Below, in pieces: positions 27,777-42,137 of a stretch of 64,000 nucleotides of DNA (positions within the stretch are counted from its first letter, which is position 1; every line of letters starts with the position of its first letter). Origin of the DNA: Budvicia aquatica DSM 5075 = ATCC 35567 (lineage in GTDB: Bacteria > Pseudomonadota > Gammaproteobacteria > Enterobacterales > Enterobacteriaceae); assembly GCF_000427805.1 (NCBI RefSeq), contig NZ_ATYS01000009.1, forward strand, positions 62,001 to 126,000, written 5' to 3'. The position numbers and the translations under genes are program-made. The notes below the pieces were generated by a model, which was not told the origin of the DNA, searched no databases, and saw only the letters and a program-made list of their open reading frames with translations.

Positions 27777-29009
27777 TTATGGCGATGTGATTTTAGCCAC
27801 CTGAGATATCGCTCGCCGTTTTAATATCCGGCTCAGAATCCAAAGGTAAAGTGGCAGCAATGCCCCGGCGATTATCGCCAGATGCAAAATGGTGCTGATA
27901 CTGGCAGAACTCACATCGTTATTGCCGAGTAAAGCAGCAGGAATAAAAAACGCAACGGTTGCTGCCAGATTTGTCTGTGCGGTTTGCAGTAGATTAAACC
28001 CTGCCCGATGGGCATTATCGGGAAAATAAGACGACATCACCGATGATGAAACAATGCGCATATAGGTTGAAAACATAAACAGAATCATAAACCAGTAACC
28101 GTTAATCATATTCAGCGCTAATAACACCAGCGTTAGGCAATAAAGCAGGCTGGCTGCGCTCCCTGTCCATAACGCTCCCCACTTATCGGCGAGTCTTCCA
28201 GCCAGATGGGTTCCGATATAGCTACTAAGACCGCCGACAAAAAATGCCAATGGAATCTGGTCAGAAGGGATTTGAGTCAGATTAATTAATATCGGAACCA
28301 GAATCGGAATAATCACAAAAGGGGCAAAGTTAGAGACGGCATTAGCGACAGAAGCCAGTAATACGGCAGGTGACATGCTTAGGCTTTGAGCTGCCGGCCG
28401 AGTGATTTTCTCTGCCGTTTCTTCAGGTAAACAATAGCTGACCAGAGGCAGGCAAATAACACAAATGGCGGCAATCAGCCAGAACGGAGCGTGCCAGCTT
28501 AGATGTTCTGCCAGATAAAGTGATAAGGGGAGCCCCAGAAGGCTCACCGCTGAAAATGCGCCCACCACGATAGCGATAATTCGACCACGGATCTCCGGCG
28601 GTGCCCGATTAAGTAATAGCGCAAGACCAATGCCTAAGGTGATGCCGCCCACCAGTCCGGCCAGTATGCGTAATATTAACAAAGTACTAAGACCGGGTGA
28701 AAACGGCGTAATGGCGGTGATGATTGCCAACAGGGCAAGATTAATCGTCAGCGTTCTTTTCTTATCCAGCCGGTCAATAAATAAAAATGAAACAATGCCA
28801 GAAACGACCGATGCCGCAGTATACGCACCGGTGACATAGCCTGCGGCACCGATGGGTAACCCGAGATCGTCAGAAATATATTTAAACAGCGGCCCGACCA
28901 TCATGTATTCAAGTGCATGCGTGAACTGCAGCAGGGCGATAATAGCCGCTGAGATAAAGATATTAGATTTAATGTGTTGGTAACGATTCAAAAAAATACT
29001 CCATGTCAT
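27777..29009 (-). CDS. MFS transporter, DHA1-like
   Basis: 410 residues and 12 membrane helices. Motif A-like stretch FLFIDRLDKKRTL between helices 2 and 3 and GGITLGIGLALLLNRAPPEIRGRI further on point to drug or sugar exporters of the DHA1 type (AraJ/NepI-like). It is divergent from the LysR gene at 29105 with 95 bases between, the usual arrangement for a LysR regulator and its target. Substrate unknown. Confidence 0.8.
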   Translation of the reverse strand: MTWSIFLNRYQHIKSNIFISAAIIALLQFTHALEYMMVGPLFKYISDDLGLPIGAAGYVTGAYTAASVVSGIVSFLFIDRLDKKRTLTINLALLAIITAITPFSPGLSTLLILRILAGLVGGITLGIGLALLLNRAPPEIRGRIIAIVVGAFSAVSLLGLPLSLYLAEHLSWHAPFWLIAAICVICLPLVSYCLPEETAEKITRPAAQSLSMSPAVLLASVANAVSNFAPFVIIPILVPILINLTQIPSDQIPLAFFVGGLSSYIGTHLAGRLADKWGALWTGSAASLLYCLTLVLLALNMINGYWFMILFMFSTYMRIVSSSVMSSYFPDNAHRAGFNLLQTAQTNLAATVAFFIPAALLGNNDVSSASISTILHLAIIAGALLPLYLWILSRILKRRAISQVAKITSP

Positions 29010-29104
29010 AGGTTGAATAGTTATCTTATTCGATGGCTGATTATAGGATTAGAGTGATAAAGTGAGATTGATTGTGACTTTATTCGGGATAATGGACGGG
29101 TGGT

Positions 29105-30001
29105 ATGGATCTGAATCTGGTACATGTTTTTGTCGCGGTGGTCGACCGGGGGAGTTTTGTCGGCGCGGCAACCATGCTTTCGCTGCCAACTTCGAACGTG
29201 AGTCGTTATATTTCACAATTAGAAAAACAGCTCAATTGTCGTTTACTGGAGCGCAGCACGAGAAATATGCGAATTACCGAGGCCGGTAAACTGCTCTATC
29301 AGCATGCCAAACCGCTATTAGAATCCCTTGAATTAGCCGAACTCACCCTGACCTCACAGCAGGCTGTGTTAAGTGGTACCTTAAAACTCTGTCTTCCGGG
29401 AGAGTTCGGACCGGGCGTTCTGGGGCCTATCCTGGCAGATTTTGCCCAAAGCCATCCGCAGGTTGAGATTCAGTGTAATACCGGATTACCAGGCAGTGAG
29501 ATCTTGCGAGATGATATTGATTTAGCGATTGTATTTAACCGCGGCCTGCTAGATAACAGCTCACTGATCGCCCGAAAAATAGCGTCAATGACCAGCGTAG
29601 TCGTTGCCTCACCCGAGTTACTGAAACAAATCGGAATTCCTAAGCTGACCCGGCAGCTTAAGCAGTTGCCCTGCGTGACGACCTTAAGTGTGCTAAAAGG
29701 GCAGCCGTGGCAGTTTATTGATAAATCGGGCAGCCTGCATAAAGTCGCGGTAAGCAGCAGGTATAAGGTAAACAGCGGGGAACTGGCTCGAACGGCGGCG
29801 CTACGGGGTATTGGCTTGACTATTTTAGCTGAGAGTGGCTGTCGGGATGATATTGAATCCGGCCGATTGGTTAAGGTTGAGTTTGAAATGGTGCCTGCAC
29901 CGCTGGAACTGTTAGCACTTTATCCTAGCCGCCAATATGTACCGGCCAGAGTGCGCCTGTTTCTTGAACTGGTTCAAAAAAGGTTGGCGGAACTGGGTTG
30001 A
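29105..30001 (+). CDS. LysR-family transcriptional regulator
   Basis: 298 residues. Winged helix-turn-helix at 1-60 (LNLVHVFVAVVDRGSFVGAATMLSLPTSNVSRYISQLEKQL ... LLERSTRNMRITEAG), then the periplasmic-binding-like effector domain. It resembles the CrgA/DsdC-like branch that often controls a divergent MFS gene. Likely controls the exporter at 27777-29009. Confidence 0.85.
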   Translation: MDLNLVHVFVAVVDRGSFVGAATMLSLPTSNVSRYISQLEKQLNCRLLERSTRNMRITEAGKLLYQHAKPLLESLELAELTLTSQQAVLSGTLKLCLPGEFGPGVLGPILADFAQSHPQVEIQCNTGLPGSEILRDDIDLAIVFNRGLLDNSSLIARKIASMTSVVVASPELLKQIGIPKLTRQLKQLPCVTTLSVLKGQPWQFIDKSGSLHKVAVSSRYKVNSGELARTAALRGIGLTILAESGCRDDIESGRLVKVEFEMVPAPLELLALYPSRQYVPARVRLFLELVQKRLAELG

Positions 30002-30031
30002 TTTTCAGTTTAATTGGTTATCGGATGGCAT

Positions 30032-30063
30032 AAAAAACGGCGTCGAAAATTACCGACGCCGTT
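30032..30063 (-). terminator. terminator of fucO
   Basis: AACGGCGTCG (30036-30045) pairs with CGACGCCGTT (30054-30063). The minus strand continues with a T-run, so it ends the leftward fucO transcript, and may also stop the convergent LysR gene. Confidence 0.8.
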
Positions 30064-30081
30064 ATTGACCGCGTAATGCGA

Positions 30082-31233
30082 TTAATAGATCGAACGGTAG
30101 AGCTGCTTAATTTCTTCTACATTGGTATCCCGAGGGTTACCACCGGTACATACATCGGCAAATGCAGCTTCAGCCAGAGCGTCAATATCGCTCTCTTTCA
30201 TGCCAACTTCGCGTAGCTTGGCCGGAATACCGACATCTTTACTTAGCTGCTTAACCGCGTTAATTGCCGCTTCCCGTACTTCGGCCAGTGGCATGGTCGC
30301 AGCATTTGCTACGTTCATGGCAATGGCGATATCCCGGAACTTCTCAGCGGTATAGTCAGCGTTGTAGGCCATAATATGTGGTAACAGGATTGCGTTAGCG
30401 ACGCCGTGCGGCGTGTTATAGAAGGCTCCCAGCGGGTGAGCCATTCCGTGTACTAATCCCAGACCGACGTTAGAGAAACCCATACCGGCAATATACTGAC
30501 CCAGAGCCATATCTTCTACGCCGGCCGCTTCTCCTTTTACTGAAGAGCGCAGTGAACGGGCGATAATTTCGATGGCTTTCAGATGCATCATATCGGTCAG
30601 TTCCCATGCACCTTTGGTCGTCAGACCTTCGATAGCATGAGTCAGTGCGTCAATGCCGGTTGCCGCTTTTAATGAGGCCGGCATGCTGGACATCATTTCG
30701 GAGTCGATAATTGCGATCACCGGAATATCGTGCGGATCAACGCAAACGAATTTACGACGGTTCTCTTCGTCAGTAATAACGTAGTTAATCGTCACCTCTG
30801 CCGCGGTACCCGCAGTGGTTGGAATAGCAATCATCGGCACGCTGGCTTTTTTAGTTGGAGCAACGCCTTCCAGACTTCTGACATCCGCATATTCCGGATT
30901 ATTGATAATGATGCCAATAGCTTTACAGGTATCTTGCGGAGAACCGCCGCCGACGGCAATCAGATAATCAGCGCCAGACGCCTTAAATTTTTCAACGCCT
31001 TTCTGAACCACGGCGATAGTCGGATTTGGAACAACCTCATCAAAGATTTCGTAAGGGAGTTTAGCCTGATCCAATAACTGACTGACTTTAGTGGCTACGC
31101 CAAATTTGATCAGATCTTTATCGGTGACTAATAATGCCTTGGTAAAGCCGCGTTTCTGAACTTCTTCAACGATATGGGCGATGGCGCCCGGACCGAAGTA
31201 AGAGGTTTCGTTCAGAATCATTCTATTTGCCAT
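30082..31233 (-). CDS. fucO: lactaldehyde reductase (Fe-dependent alcohol dehydrogenase)
   Basis: 383 residues, equal to E. coli FucO, with the same start (MANRMILNET) and long identical stretches: VGGGSPQDTCKAIGIIINNPE, PTTAGTAAEVTINYVITDEE, RRKFVCVDPHDIP, GLGLVHGMAHPLGAFYNTPHGVANAILLPH (His residues bind Fe2+). Reduces L-lactaldehyde to 1,2-propanediol during anaerobic fucose or rhamnose use. Starts at 31233 with GGAG nine bases upstream; an ATG 66 bases further up is not conserved. No fuc or rha genes are adjacent. Confidence 0.93.
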   Translation of the reverse strand: MANRMILNETSYFGPGAIAHIVEEVQKRGFTKALLVTDKDLIKFGVATKVSQLLDQAKLPYEIFDEVVPNPTIAVVQKGVEKFKASGADYLIAVGGGSPQDTCKAIGIIINNPEYADVRSLEGVAPTKKASVPMIAIPTTAGTAAEVTINYVITDEENRRKFVCVDPHDIPVIAIIDSEMMSSMPASLKAATGIDALTHAIEGLTTKGAWELTDMMHLKAIEIIARSLRSSVKGEAAGVEDMALGQYIAGMGFSNVGLGLVHGMAHPLGAFYNTPHGVANAILLPHIMAYNADYTAEKFRDIAIAMNVANAATMPLAEVREAAINAVKQLSKDVGIPAKLREVGMKESDIDALAEAAFADVCTGGNPRDTNVEEIKQLYRSIY

Positions 31234-31885
31234 CTTTATAAGCTCCATTAGTTTTGGGATATTGAAAAATAAGGAAATCGTTATAACGGCACAGACCACT
31301 AAAGCCGGATAATTATTAAATTAGTTCAGTTTTAGCGCACTTAACCTGATAGGGAAACAGGGGAAATCGATTATCTGATTGTTGTTTGATTTAGATTAGG
31401 AAATCGCTTGGCGGAGAACAAAAAATTACAGCCGGTTAGAAAAAATAGCAATATTATCCAGAAGTTATATTGGTGTAACTATCAACATGGAAGCGCTATG
31501 AGCCTATCATTGAGCTAAATTAAATACTTTTATGTATGTCCATTTATTTAACACTATTATTTAAGGTGTTTTTTATTATTGATATGGCTAATAATTATTA
31601 TATTTAACCATTTTCTATTGTTAACTTTTAATAAAACATATTTATTTAACTATAAAGAGTCATTTTTTTGTATTGTTGTGTATTGTTTTATTAATATTTA
31701 TAAGCATTATCTCTAATCTATAAATCGTTATTGTTTTTGCCCGCAAGGGTAAGTAGAATCTGCATCTAATGATTTTTATGTCTTCATTGTTCATTGATTG
31801 AATTCGATGGGCAACGTGTTTGGTTGTTCGTTTAATGGTTTTAACCAACTCTTTATATCTTGTTGTTTTATAATCAAAGGGAATT
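31234..31885. other. 650-base AT-rich divergent region
   Basis: Between fucO (leftward) and the TolC-like gene (rightward). Very AT-rich, with T-rich tracts near 31560-31700. No ORF with a believable start, no clear hairpin. Low GC suggests nucleoid-protein (H-NS-type) silencing of the flanking genes, as inference. Confidence 0.4.
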
Positions 31886-33307
31886 GTGATTATTATGTTT
31901 GGTAAGTCTTTTGCTTTACCGGTTTGTTTTCAGCGAAATTGTCCAACTGACCAAAGTTATATTGGTTATCAAAAGGCTGCGGTACGCTTAGCCTTAGCTA
32001 TTTCTTTGTTTGCGATCGATAGCATGGCTAGCCTCTCGGCTGCGCCATTGCCGAAGTGGGCTGAATCACCCAAGGTTGAACAGGTAAATTCGCTGCCATT
32101 AAGAGAGGCTATATTGCGTTCGTTCGGGAGGAGCCCTGCGATAGAGCAGGCGGCCGCTCAGGCCGGTATTGGAAAGGCGCAAATCGATGAGGCAAAAAGT
32201 GCCTGGCTGCCACAGGTTGGCTTAAACGGAGCGGCAGGCCAGTCCAAGCAAACTGACTCCAATGGAACGCTTAGAAACTCTGCCTCGTACGGTATCACGC
32301 TGTCTCAGTTAGTCTATGACTTCGGTAAAACCAATAATAATATCAAGCAGCAACAGACTCTGTCGGCCTCTTATCACTACAATTTATTGAACGTAATGAC
32401 CGAGGTCGGAGAAAAAACCACGTTGGCCTATTTACAGGTTAAACGTTATCAGGCGCTGTGCAGCGCAGTAGAGACAAATATTCGCTCTCTGGATAATGTA
32501 AAAAGCATGGCTGCTTTACGTGCCGATGCCGGTCTGAGCTCAAGTTCCGATGTATTACAGGCTGAGAGTCGGATAGCGGCAATGCGAGCGACGTTAGAAC
32601 AGTATAAAGCCGAGCTGGAAACGGCAAAGTCACAACTGGCGGTATTAACCGGTATTCGCGCCGATATATTACCCGACTTCCCCGAGCAATTATTAGAGCA
32701 ACCTATTAGCCTAAATGATATTAACTATCAGAATAATCCACAGGTCCAGTCCGCTCAGTCGCAGCAAAATGCGGCCAGTTATGGTGTAAAAAATGCTCAG
32801 TCTCAATACTGGCCAACGCTAAGCCTTCAGGCCGGGCGCACTCGCTATGAGACTGACAATCACGCATATTGGAACGATCAGATGCAGCTGTCAGTTGAGG
32901 CACCTATTTATCAGGGCGGTGCAACATCGGCCAGAATTAAGCAGGCGGAAGGCGCCAGACGGGCCGCTGAATCACAGGTTAATCAGGCTAAGATGGATAT
33001 TAACCAGCGTGCAGCAACGGCGTTTGCTAACTGGAATGGTGCCAGAGAAAGAGAAGAGGCCGGTCAGCAGCAATTTACCAGTGCGGTAACTGCCCGGGAT
33101 GTTTATAAAAATGAATATAAACTCAGCAAGCGTAGCCTCAATGATCTACTCACCGTCGAACAGGATGTTCACCAGGCGGCAGTAGCGCAGCTTTCGGCTG
33201 ATTTTGACGGATGGAACTCATCGGTGAGCTATGCGGCCGCTGTCGATAATTTGCTACCTCTGTTAGATATCGTTAGAAAGCATCAGGATGACTTACCAAA
33301 CTTATAG
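31886..33307 (+). CDS. TolC-family outer-membrane channel protein
   Basis: 473 residues. After a long N-terminal part and signal-like segment (about 30-55) come two OEP repeats of coiled helices and beta strands (LREAILRSFGRSPAIEQAAAQAGIGKAQIDEAKSAWLPQVGLNG, SLNDLLTVEQDVHQAA). It looks like the LapE/AggA outer-membrane partner of type I secretion. No ABC exporter, membrane-fusion protein or large adhesin lies next to it, so it is an orphan here. Start is GTG at 31886 (AAGGG four bases upstream) or ATG at 31895. Confidence 0.82.
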   Translation: MIIMFGKSFALPVCFQRNCPTDQSYIGYQKAAVRLALAISLFAIDSMASLSAAPLPKWAESPKVEQVNSLPLREAILRSFGRSPAIEQAAAQAGIGKAQIDEAKSAWLPQVGLNGAAGQSKQTDSNGTLRNSASYGITLSQLVYDFGKTNNNIKQQQTLSASYHYNLLNVMTEVGEKTTLAYLQVKRYQALCSAVETNIRSLDNVKSMAALRADAGLSSSSDVLQAESRIAAMRATLEQYKAELETAKSQLAVLTGIRADILPDFPEQLLEQPISLNDINYQNNPQVQSAQSQQNAASYGVKNAQSQYWPTLSLQAGRTRYETDNHAYWNDQMQLSVEAPIYQGGATSARIKQAEGARRAAESQVNQAKMDINQRAATAFANWNGAREREEAGQQQFTSAVTARDVYKNEYKLSKRSLNDLLTVEQDVHQAAVAQLSADFDGWNSSVSYAAAVDNLLPLLDIVRKHQDDLPNL

Positions 33308-33507
33308 TTATTTACTTCATGACTGATTTATATAGATTAAATAAAATGCGGCGGGTTAAGCTGTCTTGCGGTTGAATGCGCCGGTGCTTCAACCCCTATT
33401 CTTAACGGTTTATTAGCGCGAATTATTGCATCATTATCTGAATTGTGTATGGTTACAGACTGATTTATTTGACTGTTACCATTACTCTGAAGAGCTAATA
33501 ACCGACC

Positions 33508-34035
33508 ATGAACGTGATTCGCTTACGCACAACGGACGATCAACTATTCCCTGCATTTGAGCGGCTTTACCGCATCTCTTTTCCTGAGTACGAACAACGT
33601 ACCTTTACTCATCATGCTAAAGCGCTGACGGCAGAAAACTGCTTTATAAACTGCTATCAGCAAGAGGACGGGCAGTTTATCGGGTTTGTTGTTTACTGGG
33701 CGTTTGCTGAGTATATTTACATCGAGCATTACGCCATTAGCGATAACGTCAGGGGACAGGGCTATGGCACGCTTCTGCTCAGAGAGTTAATTGAGCAAAC
33801 GGATAAAATTGTGGTGTTGGAGATCGACCCGGTTATCGATGAAATCTCACGTAAAAGATTACGTTTCTATCTGGCGCTGGGCTTTGTAGAAAATCGGTTT
33901 ACCCACGTTCATCCGCCTTATCAACCTAAGTTTAATGGTCATAGCCTGCGGGTGCTTTCCAGCGGCAGAGAACTGACTGAGGCTGAACATCAGCGTTTTT
34001 GTCAGGACCTGGTTGATGTGGTGATGGTCAAGTGA
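33508..34035 (+). CDS. GNAT-family N-acetyltransferase
   Basis: 175 residues. Acetyl-CoA site NVRGQGYGTLLLRELIE near 83-99, with the preceding strand YIYIEHYAISD and the following RKRLRFYLALGFVE. The C-terminal part (HPPYQPKFNGHSLRVLS) is shared with a group of uncharacterised enteric acetyltransferases. Substrate unknown. The next small gene starts 36 bases downstream and may be cotranscribed. Confidence 0.82.
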   Translation: MNVIRLRTTDDQLFPAFERLYRISFPEYEQRTFTHHAKALTAENCFINCYQQEDGQFIGFVVYWAFAEYIYIEHYAISDNVRGQGYGTLLLRELIEQTDKIVVLEIDPVIDEISRKRLRFYLALGFVENRFTHVHPPYQPKFNGHSLRVLSSGRELTEAEHQRFCQDLVDVVMVK

Positions 34036-34071
34036 GCCTGGCTTATCGATATAACAGAGGGATTACCCAGA

Positions 34072-34299
34072 GTGAACACTAAAGATGAGCTGATAACCTT
34101 AATCACGTCGTTAGCACTACAGGCGCGTAATAACCCGCAAGAATTAGAAAATAATACGTTGCCGCTCTATTTAGAGGCGATGGCCGCATGGATCGAAGAT
34201 ATGGACGGGTATTATAAGAATACCGGTAAAGATATACCTGATAACCTTAACTGGAGCGTTTTTGCCGATATCTTATCTGCCGCCGCCGTTTACGAGTAA
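34072..34299 (+). CDS. DUF7660-like small protein
   Basis: 75 residues from a GTG start. ENNTLPLYLEAMAAWIEDMDGYYKNTGKDIPDNLNWSVFADILSAAAVYE matches the pattern of a small family in which 'W/LEN-x-L ... YLEAL-x-AW-x-DM-x-GYY-x-N' recurs. Helical and acidic. Function unknown; the start has AGAGGG about ten bases upstream. Confidence 0.6.
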   Translation: MNTKDELITLITSLALQARNNPQELENNTLPLYLEAMAAWIEDMDGYYKNTGKDIPDNLNWSVFADILSAAAVYE

Positions 34300-34377
34300 C
34301 TGAGCCAGTGGTGCCAACTCAGCTATTTTGCTGAGGTTCTGTCCGTGGGCTTATTCAGGATATTAATTGGAAAACAG

Positions 34378-34806
34378 ATGAGTGAATGGACCGGTACCCT
34401 GTACTATTTTTATAGCAACAAACAGATATCAGCCGTTTTTAACACATTGAAAACTCAGGCGATGAAAATGGGTTATCAGTTTGATTATCATGAATATAAC
34501 CTTGAGTGCTCGTTACTTTTTTATACAAATGCAGCCATGCTGAAAGACCATATGGATAACGGATATAACACGGCTATAAATGGCGAAGGGTGCTTCGGTG
34601 TTGAAGCTAAAAAAGTTAAATTGGATGGCAAAGCATCCTTATTTGAATTCGAACAGGATACTGACTTTCAGCCGTATGATATTAATCTGATGTTTGATCA
34701 AGTGTTCTATTACCGATTAGTCACTCCAGATTCGATAGACGACTGCCGTTTTTCCGCTAAGGCTTACCAGCTATTGCAGGATGCGATTAGAAATACCGCT
34801 GAATGA
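34378..34806 (+). CDS. hypothetical cytosolic protein
   Basis: 142 residues (MSEWTGTLYYFYSNKQIS...). No signal or membrane segment. I do not recognise it. Start chosen at 34378, where GGA stands six bases upstream; a GTG at 34345 is in frame. It sits after the DUF7660-like gene in the same direction and before the convergent his operon. Confidence 0.6.
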   Translation: MSEWTGTLYYFYSNKQISAVFNTLKTQAMKMGYQFDYHEYNLECSLLFYTNAAMLKDHMDNGYNTAINGEGCFGVEAKKVKLDGKASLFEFEQDTDFQPYDINLMFDQVFYYRLVTPDSIDDCRFSAKAYQLLQDAIRNTAE

Positions 34807-34842
34807 CGAGGTTTGAGTGAGTCAGTTTGAGTCATGAGGGTG

Positions 34843-34875
34843 AAAAATACCGGAGTCTTAACCAACAGACTCCGG
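34843..34875 (-). terminator. his operon terminator
   Basis: CCGGAGTC (34850-34857) pairs with GACTCCGG (34868-34875); on the minus strand it is followed by TATTTTT. It is 21 bases past the hisI stop. Confidence 0.8.
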
Positions 34876-34896
34876 AACTGCAGCTATGTATTCACT

Positions 34897-35507
34897 TCAG
34901 GCCTTTGCATGCCTTTCCCGCAGGCGATTAATCACCGTGCTTAGGTTTAAATCTTGATCTTGCAATAGCACTAACAGGTGATACATCAGATCGGAGGCTT
35001 CATTGGTCAGCTCTTCACGGTCGTTCACGGTGGCGGCAAGGGCCGTTTCTACACCTTCTTCACCCACTTTTTGAGCGATGCGTTTAGTGCCACTGGCATA
35101 TAGCTTGGCGGTGTAAGAGGTGTCTGGATCGGCATTCTTACGGCTGGCCAACAGCTCTTCTAACTGATACAGAAAGGTCCAGTCACTGGTGGTCGGTGAA
35201 AAGCAGCTACTGGTGCCGGTATGGCAGGTTGGTCCGATAGGGTTAGCTAAAACCAGCAGGCTGTCATTATCGCAGTCAGGCGTAATGCTGACCACATTGA
35301 GAAAGTTACCTGAGCTCTCACCCTTGGTCCATAAACGCTGCTTCGTGCGTGAAAAGAAGGTGACCTTGCCGGTTTTTTCCGTTTCGGCAAGGGCTTGCTG
35401 ATTCATATAGCCCAGCATCAGAACCTCACCGGAAACGGCGTGTTGAACCACTGCGGGTATCATGCCTGCGGTTTTTTCCCAGTCCAGTTGGTCATGCTGT
35501 TTTTGTG

Positions 35508-35514
<7 letters not shown>
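34897..35514 (-). CDS. hisI: bifunctional phosphoribosyl-AMP cyclohydrolase / phosphoribosyl-ATP pyrophosphatase
   Basis: 205 residues. HisI domain first (about 1-115): [60 protein letters not shown] with the zinc-binding Cys. HisE domain second (about 118-205): [14 protein letters not shown], the MazG-like acidic site. Steps 2 and 3 of histidine synthesis. Its start overlaps the hisF stop by 7 bases. Confidence 0.96.
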
Positions 35515-37596
<2,082 letters not shown>

Positions 37597-38664
37597 TTAC
37601 AGCACCCCTTTTGAGCTCGGTAAGGTATCGCCTTCAACCCGAATGGCCTGACGCAAGGTACGACCAAAAACTTTAAACAGGCTTTCAACCCTGTGGTGGT
37701 CATTTTTACCTTTAGTTTTTAAGTGCAGGGTACAAGCCATTGCGTAAGACAGGGAGTGGAAGAAGTGTTCAACCATCTCTGTGCTCATGTCACCTACGCG
37801 CTGGTGGGTAAATTCAGCCTTATATTCCAGGAACGGGCGGCCTGAAATATCCAGCGCACAACGGGCTAAGCATTCATCCATTGGCAGGACAAAACCGAAG
37901 CGACCGATGCCGCGTTTATCGCCCAGCGCCTTTTTAAGCGCTTCGCCTAAGGCTAAACCGGTATCTTCAATGGTGTGGTGATCGTCAATAAACAGATCGC
38001 CTTTAACGTTAATATTCATCCGGAAGCCGCCATGGGTGGCAATCTGATCCAGCATATGGTCGAAGAATCCGATCCCGGTGTGGATTTTGCTATCACCTTC
38101 GCGATCCAGCCATACTTCAACGTCGATAGAGGTTTCTTTAGTGGTGCGAATAACGTGAGCATGGCGGTCTAACTTGGTGAGTTGCTCGACAATCTGGCTC
38201 CATCCCAGGGTATCACGCTGATAGCGGATACCCTGAATGCCCATATTGGTGGCCAGTTGCAGGTCAGTTTCACGATCGCCGATAACGTACGACTGGTCAT
38301 AGTCCATCACGTCTTTATTCAGATAACCGATCACCAATTTGGTTTTTGGCTTACGGCAATCACAGTTATCGGCCGGTAAATGCGGACAGATCAACGTTTC
38401 TTTAAAGCAAATACCTTGAGACTCAAGGATCTGCATCATTAGGTTATGTGGCGGCTCAAAGTCTTCCTGCGGGAAGCTGGCGGTGCCTAAACCGTCCTGA
38501 TTGGTAATCATCACTAACTCAAAACCGGCCGCCTGTAATTTTAACAGGGCAGGGATAACCTGAGGTTCTAAGGCCAGTTTATCCAGCCTGTCGACTTGAT
38601 AATCTTCAGGCGGCTCGGCGATTAAGGTACCGTCGCGGTCAATAAAAAGGAATTTCTGGCTCAT
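37597..38664 (-). CDS. hisB: bifunctional histidinol-phosphatase / IGP dehydratase
   Basis: 355 residues. N-terminal HAD phosphatase ([13 protein letters not shown] with nucleophile Asp; zinc-loop Cys in [15 protein letters not shown]), C-terminal IGP dehydratase ([48 protein letters not shown]) with metal-binding His pairs. The fusion is typical of enteric bacteria. Confidence 0.97.
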   Translation of the reverse strand: MSQKFLFIDRDGTLIAEPPEDYQVDRLDKLALEPQVIPALLKLQAAGFELVMITNQDGLGTASFPQEDFEPPHNLMMQILESQGICFKETLICPHLPADNCDCRKPKTKLVIGYLNKDVMDYDQSYVIGDRETDLQLATNMGIQGIRYQRDTLGWSQIVEQLTKLDRHAHVIRTTKETSIDVEVWLDREGDSKIHTGIGFFDHMLDQIATHGGFRMNINVKGDLFIDDHHTIEDTGLALGEALKKALGDKRGIGRFGFVLPMDECLARCALDISGRPFLEYKAEFTHQRVGDMSTEMVEHFFHSLSYAMACTLHLKTKGKNDHHRVESLFKVFGRTLRQAIRVEGDTLPSSKGVL

Positions 38665-38678
38665 GGCGGCTCCTGATG

Positions 38679-41038
<2,360 letters not shown>

Positions 41039-41043
41039 CGCCG

Positions 41044-41943
41044 TTACTCCATCATTTTTTCGATTGGTAACACCAGAATTGAGCTGGCACCTAAGGCTTT
41101 AAGCTGTTCCATGGTTTCCCAGAACAAGGTTTCGCTGCTTACCATGTGCATAGCGACACGATTTTTATCACCGGCTAGTGGTAGCAGGGTCGGGCGTTCA
41201 GCGCCAGGCAGTAGGGCAATGATCTCGTCTAAACGATCGCTTGGCGCGTGCAGCATAATGTATTTAGATTCTCTGGCCTGAATCACACCCTGCATACGGG
41301 TCAGCATTTTATTAATCAGCTGCTGTTTTTCGTCAGACATTTCACCGTCGCGCTGAATCAGGGTGGCCTTAGAGCGATAAATAACGTCGACTTCGCGCAG
41401 GCCGTTGGCTTCTAAGGTTGCGCCGGTAGAGACTAAATCGCAGATGGCATCGGACAGGCCGGCTCGCGGCGCAACTTCAACTGACCCGTTTAACAAACAG
41501 GATTTAAAGCGAACTTTCTGCTCGTCGAGGTAGCGCTTTAATAAGTGAGGATAAGAGGTGGCAATACGGCTGTTTTGCAAGCTTTGAGGGCCTTGATATT
41601 CAGCATCTAATGGCATAGCAATGGATAAGCGACATCCGCCGAAATCTAAGCGGCGCAGCGTGATATAGCGAGGATCTTCTCCCTGAGCACGACGGCTGAG
41701 TAACTCTTCTTCTAATACGTTTTCGCCGATGATACCTAAATCAACCACGCCATCCATTACCAGACCCGGAATATCGTCATCACGAACCCGTAAGATATCG
41801 ATAGGCATATTTTCAGCAAAGGCAATAAGGCGTTGTTCCTGAAGATTAATTTTGATACCGCAACGGGCAAACAGCTCCCTTGATTCATCACTTAAACGAC
41901 CTGACTTCTGCATTGCTATCCGTAAACGAGTTCTATCTAACAT
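41044..41943 (-). CDS. hisG: ATP phosphoribosyltransferase (long form)
   Basis: 299 residues, the E. coli length, starting [18 protein letters not shown]. First step of the pathway. The PRPP loop ([19 protein letters not shown]) and the C-terminal regulatory ACT-like domain (from about 225) for histidine inhibition are both present. I use the ATG at 41943; an upstream extension to 42078 would cross the attenuator and is not real. Confidence 0.97.
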   Translation of the reverse strand: MLDRTRLRIAMQKSGRLSDESRELFARCGIKINLQEQRLIAFAENMPIDILRVRDDDIPGLVMDGVVDLGIIGENVLEEELLSRRAQGEDPRYITLRRLDFGGCRLSIAMPLDAEYQGPQSLQNSRIATSYPHLLKRYLDEQKVRFKSCLLNGSVEVAPRAGLSDAICDLVSTGATLEANGLREVDVIYRSKATLIQRDGEMSDEKQQLINKMLTRMQGVIQARESKYIMLHAPSDRLDEIIALLPGAERPTLLPLAGDKNRVAMHMVSSETLFWETMEQLKALGASSILVLPIEKMME

Positions 41944-41990
41944 GGTAATCCTCTTAAATTTTTCTAATTTATTTCTTGAATCGTGGGCAT

Positions 41991-42024
41991 TAAAAAAGCC
42001 CTCGGAAGGAATCTTCCGAGGGCT
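41991..42024 (-). terminator. his attenuator
   Basis: AGCCCTCGGAAG pairs exactly with CTTCCGAGGGCT (41997-42008 with 42013-42024) around a four-base loop and is followed on the minus strand by six T. It lies between the leader peptide and hisG, the position of the classical his attenuator. Confidence 0.95.
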
Positions 42025-42089
42025 CTCTTTAACTTTCTGTCGCCACTGGAAGATTCGTTGATCGTCTTCCAGCACCAAACGCCCAAAGA

Positions 42090-42137
42090 CTAATCAGGGT
42101 GATGGTGATGATGGTGGTTAAACAGAACGTTATTCAT
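42090..42137 (-). CDS. hisL: his operon leader peptide
   Basis: [15 protein letters not shown]: six consecutive His codons in a 15-residue peptide. In E. coli there are seven. Ribosome stalling at the His codons when charged His-tRNA is scarce favours the antiterminator. Too short for length-based gene finding. Confidence 0.95.
   Translation of the reverse strand: MNNVLFNHHHHHHPD

Noticed and set aside
31660-31848. 62-codon minus-strand frame in the fucO upstream region
   Set aside because: AT-rich Ile/Lys/Asn/Thr composition expected by chance; no ribosome-binding site.
41944-42078. 45-residue extension of HisG
   Set aside because: It spans the attenuator hairpin and leader region; conserved start is at 41943.
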